Assembly (NCBI RefSeq): GCF_024614185.1
Contig: NZ_JAHTLF010000002.1
Span: 42,053-106,052, forward strand
DNA length: 64,000 nucleotides
Direction: 5' to 3'
Source of the DNA: Nocardioides carbamazepini
GTDB lineage: Bacteria > Actinomycetota > Actinomycetes > Propionibacteriales > Nocardioidaceae
Shown here: positions 14,250 to 22,679 of the stretch, in pieces
Layout: every line of letters starts with the position of its first letter
Position numbering within the stretch: the first letter of the stretch is position 1
Position numbers and translations under genes: made by a program
The notes under the pieces: model-generated
Told to the model about the DNA's origin: nothing
The model's input: only the letters and a program-made list of their open reading frames with translations
Databases searched by the model: none

Positions 14250-14574
14250 GGAAGACGTGTCTCCGGATGGCTGCCACGTTGGTGAAGATCCGGATCCCGA
14301 GCACGACGATCACGCCGGTGGAGAGCTGGCCGCCGACACCGAGCCGGTCGCCCAGGTAGACGATGCCCGCCGCGATCACCACGTTGCTCAGGAAGGACAC
14401 GACGAACACCTTGTCGTCGAAGATCCCGTCGAGGTAGGCACGCAGGGCGCCGAAGACGGCGTCCAGGGCAGCGACGACCGCGATCGGGAGATAGGGCTCG
14501 ACCGAGCGGGGCACGTCCGGTTGGAAGACGAAGCCGAGGGCGACACCCACGACGAGCCCGAGCACCGCGATCAC
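14242..14574 (-). CDS. Small basic family protein (DUF1290)
   Basis: This is a 110-residue integral membrane protein with three predicted helices: an N-terminal segment starting MIAVLGLVVGVALGF, a central one ending in the conserved YLPIAVVAALDAVFGALRAY, and one with VVSFLSNVVIAAGIVYLGD. It corresponds to Rv1824 and to B. subtilis Sbp/YlxX-type proteins. Function is unknown, but it is always found with DUF881 partners. It overlaps the upstream DUF881 gene by four bases and the downstream one by eight. Confidence 0.92.
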   Translation of the reverse strand: MIAVLGLVVGVALGFVFQPDVPRSVEPYLPIAVVAALDAVFGALRAYLDGIFDDKVFVVSFLSNVVIAAGIVYLGDRLGVGGQLSTGVIVVLGIRIFTNVAAIRRHVFHA

Positions 14575-15422
14575 GGCACCTCACCTCCACGCATCTTCGA
14601 CCGGTCCTGATCCTGCACCGCCGACCGTAGCTGGCGCAGTCCACCCGGTGCGGCAGGCAGGCGGAGGTCGTCGGCGTCCTCCATCTTGTGCTCGAACCCG
14701 TACTGCTGGCTCAGCGACAGGAAGCGCTGGCCGGCCTGGGTCTCGACGAAGTACGACCTGAGGGTACGGGGATCGCCGATCGCCAGCACCGTGAGCGGCG
14801 GCGCGACGCCGACGCCGTTGACCTCGATCGCCTCCCCGACGTTGGTGATCCCGCCCCGTGCGTTGAGCCGCTGGCCATTGACCGAGATCGCCTCGGCGCC
14901 CGCGTCCCACAGCCCGGCGACGAGCATCACGAGGTCGGAGTCGCGCAACTGCTCGTCGGCGCCGGCCAGGGACGGGTTGTCGACGGTGACCTTGACGCCG
15001 GGGCCGGTCACCGGCTCGAACCCGGTGAGGGCGCCGCGCTGGGAGCGGCGCGCCTGCACATCGGCGTACCTGCGGCCGAGCGAGAGCAACGTGTCCTCGG
15101 CGGCGGCGTTGGACGCACGGAGCTCTCCGAGCTCATTCTGGAGACCGCGGACCGCGGCGCGCCGGGACTCGATCCGGTCGATCAGGCTGGCCCGGCTGGC
15201 ATCGTCGACGTCGGCGTTCTGGGACGTCTGCACGGCGGCGACCGTCACCAGCATCGCGAACAGGCCGACCACCAGGACCACCGCGACGCGGTAGCCCCGC
15301 CGGGGGCCGCGATCGCCCGCGGAGGCGATCCGCGCCGCCGCGACCTGGTAGTCGCGGTCGACCGCCTCCTGGGTGATCAGCGTGAGCAGCGGCGTCCGGG
15401 CCCGGTCGAGGGTGTCAGGCAT
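14571..15422 (-). CDS. DUF881 family membrane-anchored protein (upstream copy)
   Basis: This 283-residue protein has a cytoplasmic N-terminus and one membrane segment near residues 43-62. A coiled coil (SLIDRIESRRAAVRGLQNEL) and the DUF881 domain follow, with PVTGPGVKVTVDNPS and GAEAISVNGQRLNARGG. The ATG at 15422 (MPDTLDRARTPLLTLI) overlaps the end of the phosphatidyltransferase gene by eight bases. It is a paralogue of the 13503-14249 gene. The two presumably flank or act with the small basic membrane protein encoded between them; that is inference from order only. Confidence 0.9.
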   Translation of the reverse strand: MPDTLDRARTPLLTLITQEAVDRDYQVAAARIASAGDRGPRRGYRVAVVLVVGLFAMLVTVAAVQTSQNADVDDASRASLIDRIESRRAAVRGLQNELGELRASNAAAEDTLLSLGRRYADVQARRSQRGALTGFEPVTGPGVKVTVDNPSLAGADEQLRDSDLVMLVAGLWDAGAEAISVNGQRLNARGGITNVGEAIEVNGVGVAPPLTVLAIGDPRTLRSYFVETQAGQRFLSLSQQYGFEHKMEDADDLRLPAAPGGLRQLRSAVQDQDRSKMRGGEVP

Positions 15423-15984
15423 GGGCCCGCCGCTCCGTCGTGGCCAGCAGCCTGCGCACCTGCCAGGCATAGAGGACGCCGGCCCACCAGTAGAGGCCGA
15501 TCCCCCACAGCGCGAACGCCCAGCCGAACACCTGGGCCAGGGTGGCGATGGTGCCGTCGCCGTCGCCGAGCAGGAGGAGCGGGAAGGCGTAGAGCAGGTT
15601 GAAGGTGGCGGCCTTGCCGAGGAAGTGGACCGGCAGCGCGCTGTAGCCACGGGTGCGCAGCAGTGGCACCAGGCCCCACAACAGCAGGTCACGCAGCGGC
15701 AGGCACAGCGCCACCCACCACGGGATGATGTCGCGCATCGCCAGGCCGACCACGACGGCCAGGATGTAGAGACGGTCGGCGATCGGGTCGAGCAGCTCGC
15801 CGAGCTCGGAGGTCTGGTCCAGCCGGCGCGCCAGCCAGCCGTCGAGGAAGTCGGTCACGCCCGAGAACATGAGGACGACGAGGGCCAGCACGTCGGCCTC
15901 GGGTCCGAGCACCAGCCACAGGAACAGCGGGACGCCCAGCAGCCGCAGGAAGCTGATCAGGTTGGGCAGCGTCAGCACAGTCAC
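15415..15984 (-). CDS. CDP-alcohol phosphatidyltransferase family protein (PgsA-like)
   Basis: This is a membrane enzyme that joins a CDP-diacylglycerol phosphatidyl group to an alcohol. The 189 residues contain the signature DGWLARRLDQTSELGELLDP with its spaced Asp, Gly, Ala-Arg and Asp residues (about positions 48-70), and several membrane helices. The position matches M. tuberculosis pgsA2 (Rv1822). The alcohol (glycerol phosphate, inositol phosphate or other) cannot be told from the motif. The GTG start shares GTGA with the upstream stop. Confidence 0.88.
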   Translation of the reverse strand: MTVLTLPNLISFLRLLGVPLFLWLVLGPEADVLALVVLMFSGVTDFLDGWLARRLDQTSELGELLDPIADRLYILAVVVGLAMRDIIPWWVALCLPLRDLLLWGLVPLLRTRGYSALPVHFLGKAATFNLLYAFPLLLLGDGDGTIATLAQVFGWAFALWGIGLYWWAGVLYAWQVRRLLATTERRAHA

Positions 15985-17039
15985 GATAATGACTCCTCGG
16001 AGTGGGCCGCGTCGCGGATCTCACCGACCAGCTCCTCGATCACGTCCTCGAGGGCGGTGACGCCGAGCGTCGTACCGTCGAGGTCGACAACCCTGGCCAT
16101 GTGGGCGCCGCGGCGTTGCAGCACCTCGAGCACGTCGTGCAGGAGCGCGTCGCGGGTCACCGTCGCGAAGGGGCGGATCCAGCGGTCCGCGACCGGGCGC
16201 TCACGGCGCTCCTCGACGGGCTCGAGGACGTCCTTGATGTGGAGGTAGCCGAGCAGCTCGCCCTCGGCGCCCGCGGAGACGACCGGGAACCGGCTGAAGC
16301 CGGTCGCGGCGCACAGTGCCTCGACGTCGGCACCGGTCGACCCACGCACGACCGTCGCGAGCGTGCCCGGGCGCATCATCACCTCGCCGACCGTCTTCTC
16401 GGTGAACCCGAGGGCGAACGACAGCCGGTCGTACTCGTCGGCGGCCAACAGCCCCTCGCCGTGCGACTCCTCGACGAGCGCGGCGACCTCCTCGCGGGTG
16501 TAGGTGCTGCCGACCTCGTCCTTCGGCTCGACCCTCAGCAGGCGCAGGATGCCGTTGGCGATCGCGTTGATGCCGGCGATGATCGGCCGGAGCACGGTGA
16601 CGATGCCGAGCATCGGCGGGCCGAGGATCAGCGCCGCCCGGTCCGGCCCGGCGATCGCGATGTTCTTGGGCACCATCTCGCCGAGCACCACGTGGAGGAA
16701 GACGACGATCGTCATCGCGATCACGAAGGCGACCGGGTGCAGCCACTCCTCGGGGACGCCCAGCTCGTGGAAGAGCGGCTCAATGAGGTGCGCGAGCGCG
16801 GGCTCCCCTACCGCGCCCAGCCCGAGCGAGCAGATGGTGATGCCCAGCTGCGCGCCGGCCATCATCTCCGAGACCCGCTCCATCGCGGACAACGTGATCC
16901 GGGCCATCCGCGACCCGGCCTGGGCCCGCGGCTCGATCTGACTGCGCCGCGCCGAGATCAGCGCGAACTCGGCGCCCACGAAGAAGGCGTTGGCGGCCAG
17001 CAGCACCACCGCGAGCAGGACACCACCGAGGTCACCCAT
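15981..17039 (-). CDS. CNNM/CBS hemolysin-family membrane protein, shorter copy
   Basis: This 352-residue protein has an N-terminal CNNM transmembrane domain (about residues 1-190), with the AEFALISARRSQIEPRA and LGEMVPKNIAIAGP motifs, followed by a CBS pair. It ends after the CBS region and lacks the CorC/HlyC C-terminal domain found in its neighbour. Characterised relatives move or sense magnesium or other cations; hemolysin is a historical name. It overlaps the upstream paralogue by eight bases, so the two probably form a pair or heterodimer. Confidence 0.9.
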   Translation of the reverse strand: MGDLGGVLLAVVLLAANAFFVGAEFALISARRSQIEPRAQAGSRMARITLSAMERVSEMMAGAQLGITICSLGLGAVGEPALAHLIEPLFHELGVPEEWLHPVAFVIAMTIVVFLHVVLGEMVPKNIAIAGPDRAALILGPPMLGIVTVLRPIIAGINAIANGILRLLRVEPKDEVGSTYTREEVAALVEESHGEGLLAADEYDRLSFALGFTEKTVGEVMMRPGTLATVVRGSTGADVEALCAATGFSRFPVVSAGAEGELLGYLHIKDVLEPVEERRERPVADRWIRPFATVTRDALLHDVLEVLQRRGAHMARVVDLDGTTLGVTALEDVIEELVGEIRDAAHSEESLS

Positions 17040-18378
17040 CGGTCCCGACCTCCTCGACCCGCATCGAGATCCGGTCGACCCGCCGCCCGTCCATGTGGTC
17101 GACCGTCAGGACCGCGCGACGCAGCGGCTCGTCGTCGTCCTCCCCCGTCGTCGGCAGGGGTACGACGGCCGTGTCGCCCGTCTGAGGGATGCGGCCCAGC
17201 AGCTTGAGCACGAGCCCGGCCACGGTGTCGTAGTCCTCGCTCTCGGGAAGCTCGACCTCGGTGAGATCCTCGACCTCGTCGGGGCGCAGCAGGCCGGAGA
17301 GCGACCAGGTGCCGTCGCGGCGCAGTCGGCCCCGGTTGCCCAGCCGGTCGTGCTCGTCGGCGATGTCGCCGACGATCTCCTCGATGACGTCCTCGAGCGT
17401 CACGATCCCGGCGTGGTCGCCGTACTCGTCGAGGACGATCGCCATCTGGAAGCCGTCGGCACGCAGCAGTGCGAGCAGCGGGTCGAGGCGCAGCGAGTCG
17501 GGCACCAGGATCGGCTTGGCCATCAGGTGCTTGACCTTGGTGGTGGCCCGCTCGTGGAGCGGCAGCGCGACGGCGTTCTTGACGTGGACGGTGCCGACGA
17601 CCGCGTCGGCGTCGTCGAGGACGGGGAAGCGCGAGTTGCCGGACTCGCGGGCCAGGGCGATGACCGCGCTGGCGCGGTCGTTGACCTCGAGCGAGCGGGT
17701 CCGGACCCGCGGCGTCATGATCTCGCCGGCGGTGCGGGTGCCGAACTCGACGGAGCGCTCCATCAGCTCGGCCGTCTCCGCGTCGAGCGTGCCCTCGTCG
17801 GCCGAGTGCTGGATGAGGGAGGCGAGCTCGGTGGAGCTGCGGGCGGAGCGGAGCTCCTCCTGGGGCTCGACGCCGAGCCGGCGCACGATCGCGTTGGCGC
17901 TGCCGTTGAGGACCCGGATCGGTCCGCGGCAGGCGGCGGTGAAGGCCCGCATCGGGCGCTGGGTCAGCCGGGCGGTCGTCAGCGGCAGCGCGATGGCGAC
18001 GTTCTTGGGCACCAGCTCGCCGATCAGCATGGTCAGCAGCGTGCTCAGCGTGAGGCCGAGCGCGACGCCCACCGGACGCACGGCGCTGTCGGCCACGCCC
18101 GCCTGCGCGAGCGGGTCGTGGAGCAGCTCGGCGATCGCGGGCTCGGCGAGGAAGCCGATGGCGAGGTTCGTGATCGTGATGCCGACCTGCGCTCCGGAGA
18201 GCTGGGTCGACAGCGAGCGCAGCGCCTTCTGCACGCCGATCGCCCCGACGTCGCCGCCGGCGGCGGCTCGGTCGACCTGGCCGCGGTCGACGGTGACGAA
18301 GGCGAACTCGGCCGCGACGAACAGTCCGCACGCGAGCACCAGGAGGATGGCGAGCCCCAGCAGTAGCCAGGCGGTCAT
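17032..18378 (-). CDS. CNNM/CBS/CorC hemolysin-family membrane protein, full-length copy
   Basis: This 448-residue protein has the CNNM membrane domain with AEFAFVTVDRGQVDRAA and GELVPKNVAIALP, and then two CBS motifs (TPRVRTRSLEVNDRAS and DEYGDHAGIVTLEDVIEEIVGDI). The CorC_HlyC domain is at the C-terminus (WSLSGLLRPDEVEDL, YDTVAGLVLKLLGRIP). It is likely a divalent cation transporter or regulator. It is first of the pair and is followed by the shorter paralogue. Confidence 0.92.
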   Translation of the reverse strand: MTAWLLLGLAILLVLACGLFVAAEFAFVTVDRGQVDRAAAGGDVGAIGVQKALRSLSTQLSGAQVGITITNLAIGFLAEPAIAELLHDPLAQAGVADSAVRPVGVALGLTLSTLLTMLIGELVPKNVAIALPLTTARLTQRPMRAFTAACRGPIRVLNGSANAIVRRLGVEPQEELRSARSSTELASLIQHSADEGTLDAETAELMERSVEFGTRTAGEIMTPRVRTRSLEVNDRASAVIALARESGNSRFPVLDDADAVVGTVHVKNAVALPLHERATTKVKHLMAKPILVPDSLRLDPLLALLRADGFQMAIVLDEYGDHAGIVTLEDVIEEIVGDIADEHDRLGNRGRLRRDGTWSLSGLLRPDEVEDLTEVELPESEDYDTVAGLVLKLLGRIPQTGDTAVVPLPTTGEDDDEPLRRAVLTVDHMDGRRVDRISMRVEEVGTDG

Positions 18379-18438
18379 CGGGTTCTGCGGCTCCTGCCCA
18401 CGGTTCGGTACCAGTCGATCAGCTCGGGAGCGTCCACA

Positions 18439-19092
18439 CTACCTGGGTGCCGCCTCGCCCGCGCGCGCCCAGTGGCCGCCGGCGTCGAGGCGCCGGATCA
18501 GCTTCGCCGGGACGCCGCCGACGACAGCGTGGTCGGGGACGTCGCCGCGTACCACCGAGCCGGCCGCGACCACGACGTTGCGTCCGATCGTCGTGCCCGG
18601 CAGGATCATCGCCCCGTGTCCGATCCAGGAGCCGGCGCCGACCCGCACCGGGCGGTGCGCGCCGAACTGCCGGCCGATCGGGACGTCGGGGTCCTCGTAG
18701 CCGTGGCTGGCGTCGGAGACGAAGACGTCCTGTCCGAACCACACGTCGTCACCGATCTCGATCGACTCGTGGGCGGTGACGCAGACCCGGGCGCCGAGGA
18801 CGCAGCGTTCCCCGATGACCAGCCCGCGCTCGGGGAGGACCGTCTGGGTCGGGCCGTAGCCGACGGAGAGCGTGGCGTACTTCCCGATCAGGGTGTCCCG
18901 GCCGACGTGGATCGCGGAGGCGTTAACCACCGCCGAGAGCGGGAACGCGAGGCAGGCGCCCGGCCCGAAGGCGCCGAACTCGTCGGCGAGCACGGTGCCC
19001 GGCGAGACGTCCCCCATGTGCTCGGCCCAGCGCCATGCGGAGTGGACGGACCGGTTCAGGAGGCGGCGGAGCGGACGCCGGAGATCGAGCAC
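18439..19092 (-). CDS. Left-handed beta-helix (hexapeptide repeat) acyltransferase
   Basis: This 217-residue protein belongs to the LbetaH acyltransferases that use acetyl-CoA or another acyl-CoA. Repeats such as IGERCVLGARVCV, IGDDVWFGQDVFVSD and IGHGAMILPGTTIGRNVVV are clear. The catalytic-type histidine is in DASHGYEDP, and the C-terminal PDHAVVGGVPAKLIR is typical. The acceptor is unknown. It is divergent from a TagB/TagF-like gene, so a role in a surface polymer is plausible. The GTG at 19092 has a TAACCT box six bases upstream. Confidence 0.87.
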   Translation of the reverse strand: MLDLRRPLRRLLNRSVHSAWRWAEHMGDVSPGTVLADEFGAFGPGACLAFPLSAVVNASAIHVGRDTLIGKYATLSVGYGPTQTVLPERGLVIGERCVLGARVCVTAHESIEIGDDVWFGQDVFVSDASHGYEDPDVPIGRQFGAHRPVRVGAGSWIGHGAMILPGTTIGRNVVVAAGSVVRGDVPDHAVVGGVPAKLIRRLDAGGHWARAGEAAPR

Positions 19093-19172
19093 CGGCCGAG
19101 GTTACCCAACTGCAACCTTCCCGGGACTCCGCCGGTTCGTCCGGCTCCCTCTCCGGGCCGTAAAGTCCGGGA
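19093..19172. promoter_or_regulatory. Divergent pair of leaderless promoters
   Basis: On the minus strand TAACCT (19104-19099) lies six bases before the acyltransferase GTG at 19092. On the plus strand TAAAGT (19161-19166) lies six bases before the GTG at 19173. Both genes therefore appear to be transcribed without leaders from an 80-base gap. Confidence 0.5.
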
Positions 19173-20306
19173 GTGCACAAGCCCGTCATCGCCTACTTCG
19201 CCGACGACCCGACCCGGGTCTACCAGCTCCTCCAGTGGCTCCCGGTGCTGGAGCGGCTCGATGACACCCATCCCGTGGGCATCGTGACCCGCGACCCGCA
19301 GACCAGCGCGATCCTCGACGAGCGCACCTCGCTGCCCGTCCTCCTCGCCCCCGGCTTCGCCGACCTCGCGGCGGCGTACGACGAGCTCGACGCCAAGGTC
19401 GTCGTCTACTGCAACAACTCCATGCTCAACTTCAACTCGCTGCTCGACGGCCGGATGCTGCACGTGCACATCAACCACGGCGAGAGCGACAAGCAGTCGA
19501 TGGTGTCCAACAACGCGAAGGCCTACGACCGGGTGTTCGTCGCAGGCGAGGCCGCCGTGCAGCGCCACCGGGCCGCGCTGATGGAGCTCGACGAGTCCCG
19601 CCTGGTGCGCATCGGCCGTCCACAGCTCGACCTGCACCCCGCTCCCCTGCTGCCGGCCAGCGAGCGCCGTACCGTCCTCTACGCCCCGACCTGGGAGGGC
19701 GACGCGGACTACAACGACTACACCTCTGTCGACGTGTTCGGCGTCGAGATCGTCCGCTCGATCCTGGCCGTACCGGACGTGCGGCTCGTCTACAAGCCGC
19801 ACCCGAAGGTCACCACCAGCCTGACGCCCGCGATCCGCGAGGCGCACCAGGCCATCCTCGAGCTGGTCGAGCGGGCCGCCGAGGGCGATCCGGAGGCCGG
19901 GCACGCCGCGATCTGGCAGGGCGACATCCTCTCGGTGTTCCCGGGTTGCGACGCCATGGTCACCGACGTCTCCTCGGTGGGCCTGGACTGGCTCTACCTC
20001 CGGACCGACAAGCCGATCCTCATCACCGACCGGCACCACGACGCCGAGCGGCTGCGCCGGGAGGTGCCGGTCAGCCGCTGCGCCGACGTCGTCGACGCCG
20101 ACGGCCTCGCCGGCCTGGCCGGGCTGCTCACCGCCCGGCTCGACCACGACGAGCACCGGATCGCCCGGGCCGCGATGCGCCACCACTACTTCGACGACAA
20201 CGGCGTCGGCGACAGCACCGTCCGCTTCGTCGAGGCGATCACCGAGCTCGTCGAGCTCCGCGACCGGCTCAAGGGCCACGTCGACGGAACTGTCGGGGCC
20301 GCCTGA
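19173..20306 (+). CDS. CDP-glycerol glycerophosphotransferase-like protein (TagB/TagF family)
   Basis: Family members add glycerol phosphate units to wall polymers. The 377-residue protein has the GT-B-like layout, with HINHGESDKQSMVSNNAKAYDRV, VLYAPTWEGD near residue 170, LVYKPHPK near 210 and the nucleotide-site motif TDVSSVGLDWLYLRTDKPI near 270. No membrane segment is seen, so it is probably a cytoplasmic or peripheral enzyme. It is divergent from an acyltransferase. No other teichoic acid genes are present, so the polymer is uncertain. Confidence 0.85.
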   Translation: MHKPVIAYFADDPTRVYQLLQWLPVLERLDDTHPVGIVTRDPQTSAILDERTSLPVLLAPGFADLAAAYDELDAKVVVYCNNSMLNFNSLLDGRMLHVHINHGESDKQSMVSNNAKAYDRVFVAGEAAVQRHRAALMELDESRLVRIGRPQLDLHPAPLLPASERRTVLYAPTWEGDADYNDYTSVDVFGVEIVRSILAVPDVRLVYKPHPKVTTSLTPAIREAHQAILELVERAAEGDPEAGHAAIWQGDILSVFPGCDAMVTDVSSVGLDWLYLRTDKPILITDRHHDAERLRREVPVSRCADVVDADGLAGLAGLLTARLDHDEHRIARAAMRHHYFDDNGVGDSTVRFVEAITELVELRDRLKGHVDGTVGAA

Positions 20307-20318
20307 CAGGCTGGGCGC

Positions 20319-21656
20319 ATGCCCGACACCCGCGAGGTCTACGCCGCCGAGGACCTGTTCGCCGGCTGGCTGGACGAGGCGTCCCGCACGCCGGGCGAGC
20401 CGCTGCGGATCCGGGTCGGCAGTGCGCTGGAGGCGTTCGAGCCCGAGACGGAGCCGCGGTTCACCGACCCGGCGCACGTCCAGGCGTTCGTCGACAAGGT
20501 GCTGGCCCATCTCGTCGCCACCGGGGCCAGGTACGACGACGGCGCCGGCCTCGATCTGGCCGGGGTGCCGCTCGTGGTCCGTCCACGACGGGGCCACACC
20601 CGCGCCCACTACGAGTTCGACGAGCTGCCGGCGCGCGGCGTGATGGCCATCCCGCCCCGGGAGGTCGGGGGTGGATGGTCGCTCAGGGCGGCGGTCGTCC
20701 TGCACGAGGTCGCCCACCACCTGGCGGGGGCCGAGGGACACGACGCGGCCTTCCGCACGACCTACCTGCGGCTGCTCGAGGACATCGGCCGGCCGGTGCA
20801 GGCCGATCTCCTCCACACCGCCTACCGCCTGCACGGGCTCGACACCGGCGTCGACGGCGAGGACCGCACCCTGCTGCGGATCGGGCGGCTGCTGCGGCAG
20901 GCCGAGCGCACGTCCAACGCGGCTGAGCGCGAGGCGTTCTTCGCGAAGGCGCAGTCGCTGGCCACCCACCACCAGATCGCGTTGGCCGTCGCCCGCGCGT
21001 CCGCCGGTGCCGAGGAGAGGCGTGAGGAGCCGACCTGGGAGACAGTGCTCATCGGCGAGACCGGGAAGCGCTCGCTGGCCCGCTACGTGCGACTCGTCCT
21101 GGAGATCGCCCGCGCCAACGAGGTGCGGGTGGCGATCTACACCAGCAACACCCGCGTCACGCTCTACGGCTTCCCCTCGGACATCGCCGTCGTGCAGGCG
21201 CTCTACGCCACGCTGGTCACCCAGATGGTCGCCGACGGCGACGCCCATCTGCGCTCCGGCGCCCACAAGGCCGACCAGCGCGAGGTGTGGAACCCGCGCC
21301 GCCGGCGCTGGGAGGTCCGGCCGGTGCACGGCTCGACCGCGCGGGCGGCGTTCTACGAGGCATGGGCCGACCACATCGGCGAGCGACTGGCGACCGCGCG
21401 TGCCGAGGCCCGGGCCACAGCGATCGCCGCCGACGCCCCGGTGCCCGAGGGACCGACGTCCACCGAGCTCGCTCTGCGGGCACGGGAGGTCGAGGTCGTC
21501 GACTACTTCGGCCGGATGCAGCGCGACCACGGCATCCGCGGCACCTGGAAGGGCGCCGCCCAGGCCGGGCACGCGGCACCCGGCTCGCGCGATGCCGGCA
21601 CCCGGGCCGCCGCGCGGGCGAGCCTGGGCACCGAGCGCGCGATCACCTCCGGCTGA
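20319..21656 (+). CDS. Putative metallohydrolase (TIGR04338 type) fused to DUF2786
   Basis: This 445-residue two-part protein is of unknown function. The N-terminal part (to about residue 185) contains VVLHEVAHHLAG near residue 129, a zincin-like HExxH with a nearby aspartate, as in the TIGR04338 family. The middle holds a DUF2786 segment (LLRIGRLLRQAERTSNAAEREAFFAKAQSLA). A C-terminal region rich in Arg and Ala follows, with HKADQREVWNPRRRRWEV. The ATG lies 12 bases after the upstream stop, with a weak CAGGCT box. It could be a protease linked to phage defence or DNA, but no evidence here decides that. Confidence 0.75.
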   Translation: MPDTREVYAAEDLFAGWLDEASRTPGEPLRIRVGSALEAFEPETEPRFTDPAHVQAFVDKVLAHLVATGARYDDGAGLDLAGVPLVVRPRRGHTRAHYEFDELPARGVMAIPPREVGGGWSLRAAVVLHEVAHHLAGAEGHDAAFRTTYLRLLEDIGRPVQADLLHTAYRLHGLDTGVDGEDRTLLRIGRLLRQAERTSNAAEREAFFAKAQSLATHHQIALAVARASAGAEERREEPTWETVLIGETGKRSLARYVRLVLEIARANEVRVAIYTSNTRVTLYGFPSDIAVVQALYATLVTQMVADGDAHLRSGAHKADQREVWNPRRRRWEVRPVHGSTARAAFYEAWADHIGERLATARAEARATAIAADAPVPEGPTSTELALRAREVEVVDYFGRMQRDHGIRGTWKGAAQAGHAAPGSRDAGTRAAARASLGTERAITSG

Positions 21657-21670
21657 GCCGAGCTCCGCTC

Positions 21671-22642
21671 TCAGTCCGCTGCCGGCGCCGGCTCGCTGCG
21701 GAACCGGTTGGGGCGTCCCGCGATGCCGAGGGCGCGCCAGACCCGCCGCGAGACGGGGTTCATCAGCCCCGTCTCCTCGGCCAGCATCCGCACGTCGCCG
21801 AACATGTCGCGCAGGAACTTCCGTGACTCCGGACTCCCCCACCAGACCTCGCGCACGACCTCCCGGGGGATGCCCATGTCACGCACCGCCTTGGGGCCGG
21901 GCACGACGATGGCGTCGCACAGCACCCGCATCAGCACCGGCGTGAGGACCGAGGCGAAGGCGCGCTGGACGCGGTTGAGCCCGGGCGCGCGGTGCTCGAG
22001 GAACTGGTGCGCGAAGCCGATGTGCCGGGCCTCCTCGGCGACATGGATCTGGCTGATCCGCTCCAGCAGCGGGTGCATCGGCGCACCGGAGCGCAGCATC
22101 ACCTTCTGCACGTAGTCGATCGGCTCCTCGCCGCCGAGCACGCCGACGAAGAAGATGAAGGGCAGGTGCTTGGCGGCCAGGGGCAGGAAGGGGCCGAGCG
22201 CGCGGAAGAGGCTGTGCGCGCCGGGGACGTCCAGGCCGGTCCGGTTCACGAACTCCTGGAACATCTGGGTGTGGTGGCACTCCTCGGTCGCCTCGTGCGT
22301 GGAGTACCGGAACTCGGCGCGCCCGTTGGGCAGGTCGAGGCAGTACATCATCAGGCCGGCGATCAGCACCTGCTCGAACTGCAGGCCCACCTTGACGACG
22401 TTGGTCTGGCGGTAGAAGCCGACCTCGATCTGCCGGTCGAGCGGCAGCGAGCGATACCACTCCGTGCGCCCGAGCGGGTCGACGTCCGGCAGGATCCAGC
22501 GCGGGTCCTTCGGGTCGACGGCATACGCCGGGTCGTCCCACGGCACGTCGACGAAGGCGTCGAAGTGATGCTCGACCGACGCGACGGACAGCGTCCGCAG
22601 CAGGTCCTGGTAGTCCGTCTGGTCCACACCGATGCCACCCAT
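21671..22642 (-). CDS. AurF-like diiron oxygenase
   Basis: This 323-residue helical protein resembles the p-aminobenzoate N-oxygenase AurF and related diiron enzymes. Candidate iron ligands are Glu90, the EExxH of ATEECHHTQMF (Glu121, His124), Glu171 or Glu172, His200, and the second EExxH of HVAEEARHIGFA (Glu204, His207). Many actinobacterial paralogues act on lipids or remain unassigned. No biosynthetic cluster is present. The ATG at 22642 has a TAGCAT box six bases upstream and a palindrome covering it, so repression is likely. Confidence 0.82.
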   Translation of the reverse strand: MGGIGVDQTDYQDLLRTLSVASVEHHFDAFVDVPWDDPAYAVDPKDPRWILPDVDPLGRTEWYRSLPLDRQIEVGFYRQTNVVKVGLQFEQVLIAGLMMYCLDLPNGRAEFRYSTHEATEECHHTQMFQEFVNRTGLDVPGAHSLFRALGPFLPLAAKHLPFIFFVGVLGGEEPIDYVQKVMLRSGAPMHPLLERISQIHVAEEARHIGFAHQFLEHRAPGLNRVQRAFASVLTPVLMRVLCDAIVVPGPKAVRDMGIPREVVREVWWGSPESRKFLRDMFGDVRMLAEETGLMNPVSRRVWRALGIAGRPNRFRSEPAPAAD

Positions 22643-22645
22643 GAC

Positions 22646-22670
22646 TAGATGCTACCGCCGGTAACATCTA
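22646..22670. promoter_or_regulatory. 25-bp near-palindrome over the AurF-like gene promoter
   Basis: Outer arms TAGATG (22646-22651) and CATCTA (22665-22670) enclose CTACCG and CGGTAA around one central base. Apart from the centre, only one symmetric pair mismatches. The site covers the TAGCAT -10 hexamer (22654-22649) of the leaderless gene starting at 22642. Its size and symmetry fit a TetR-family operator. No TetR gene is in the window. Confidence 0.6.
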
Positions 22671-22679
22671 GCGCAAGGA

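Noticed and set aside
18439..20306. A teichoic-acid or capsule biosynthetic cluster
   Set aside because: Only one acyltransferase and one TagB/F-like gene are present; flanking genes are unrelated.
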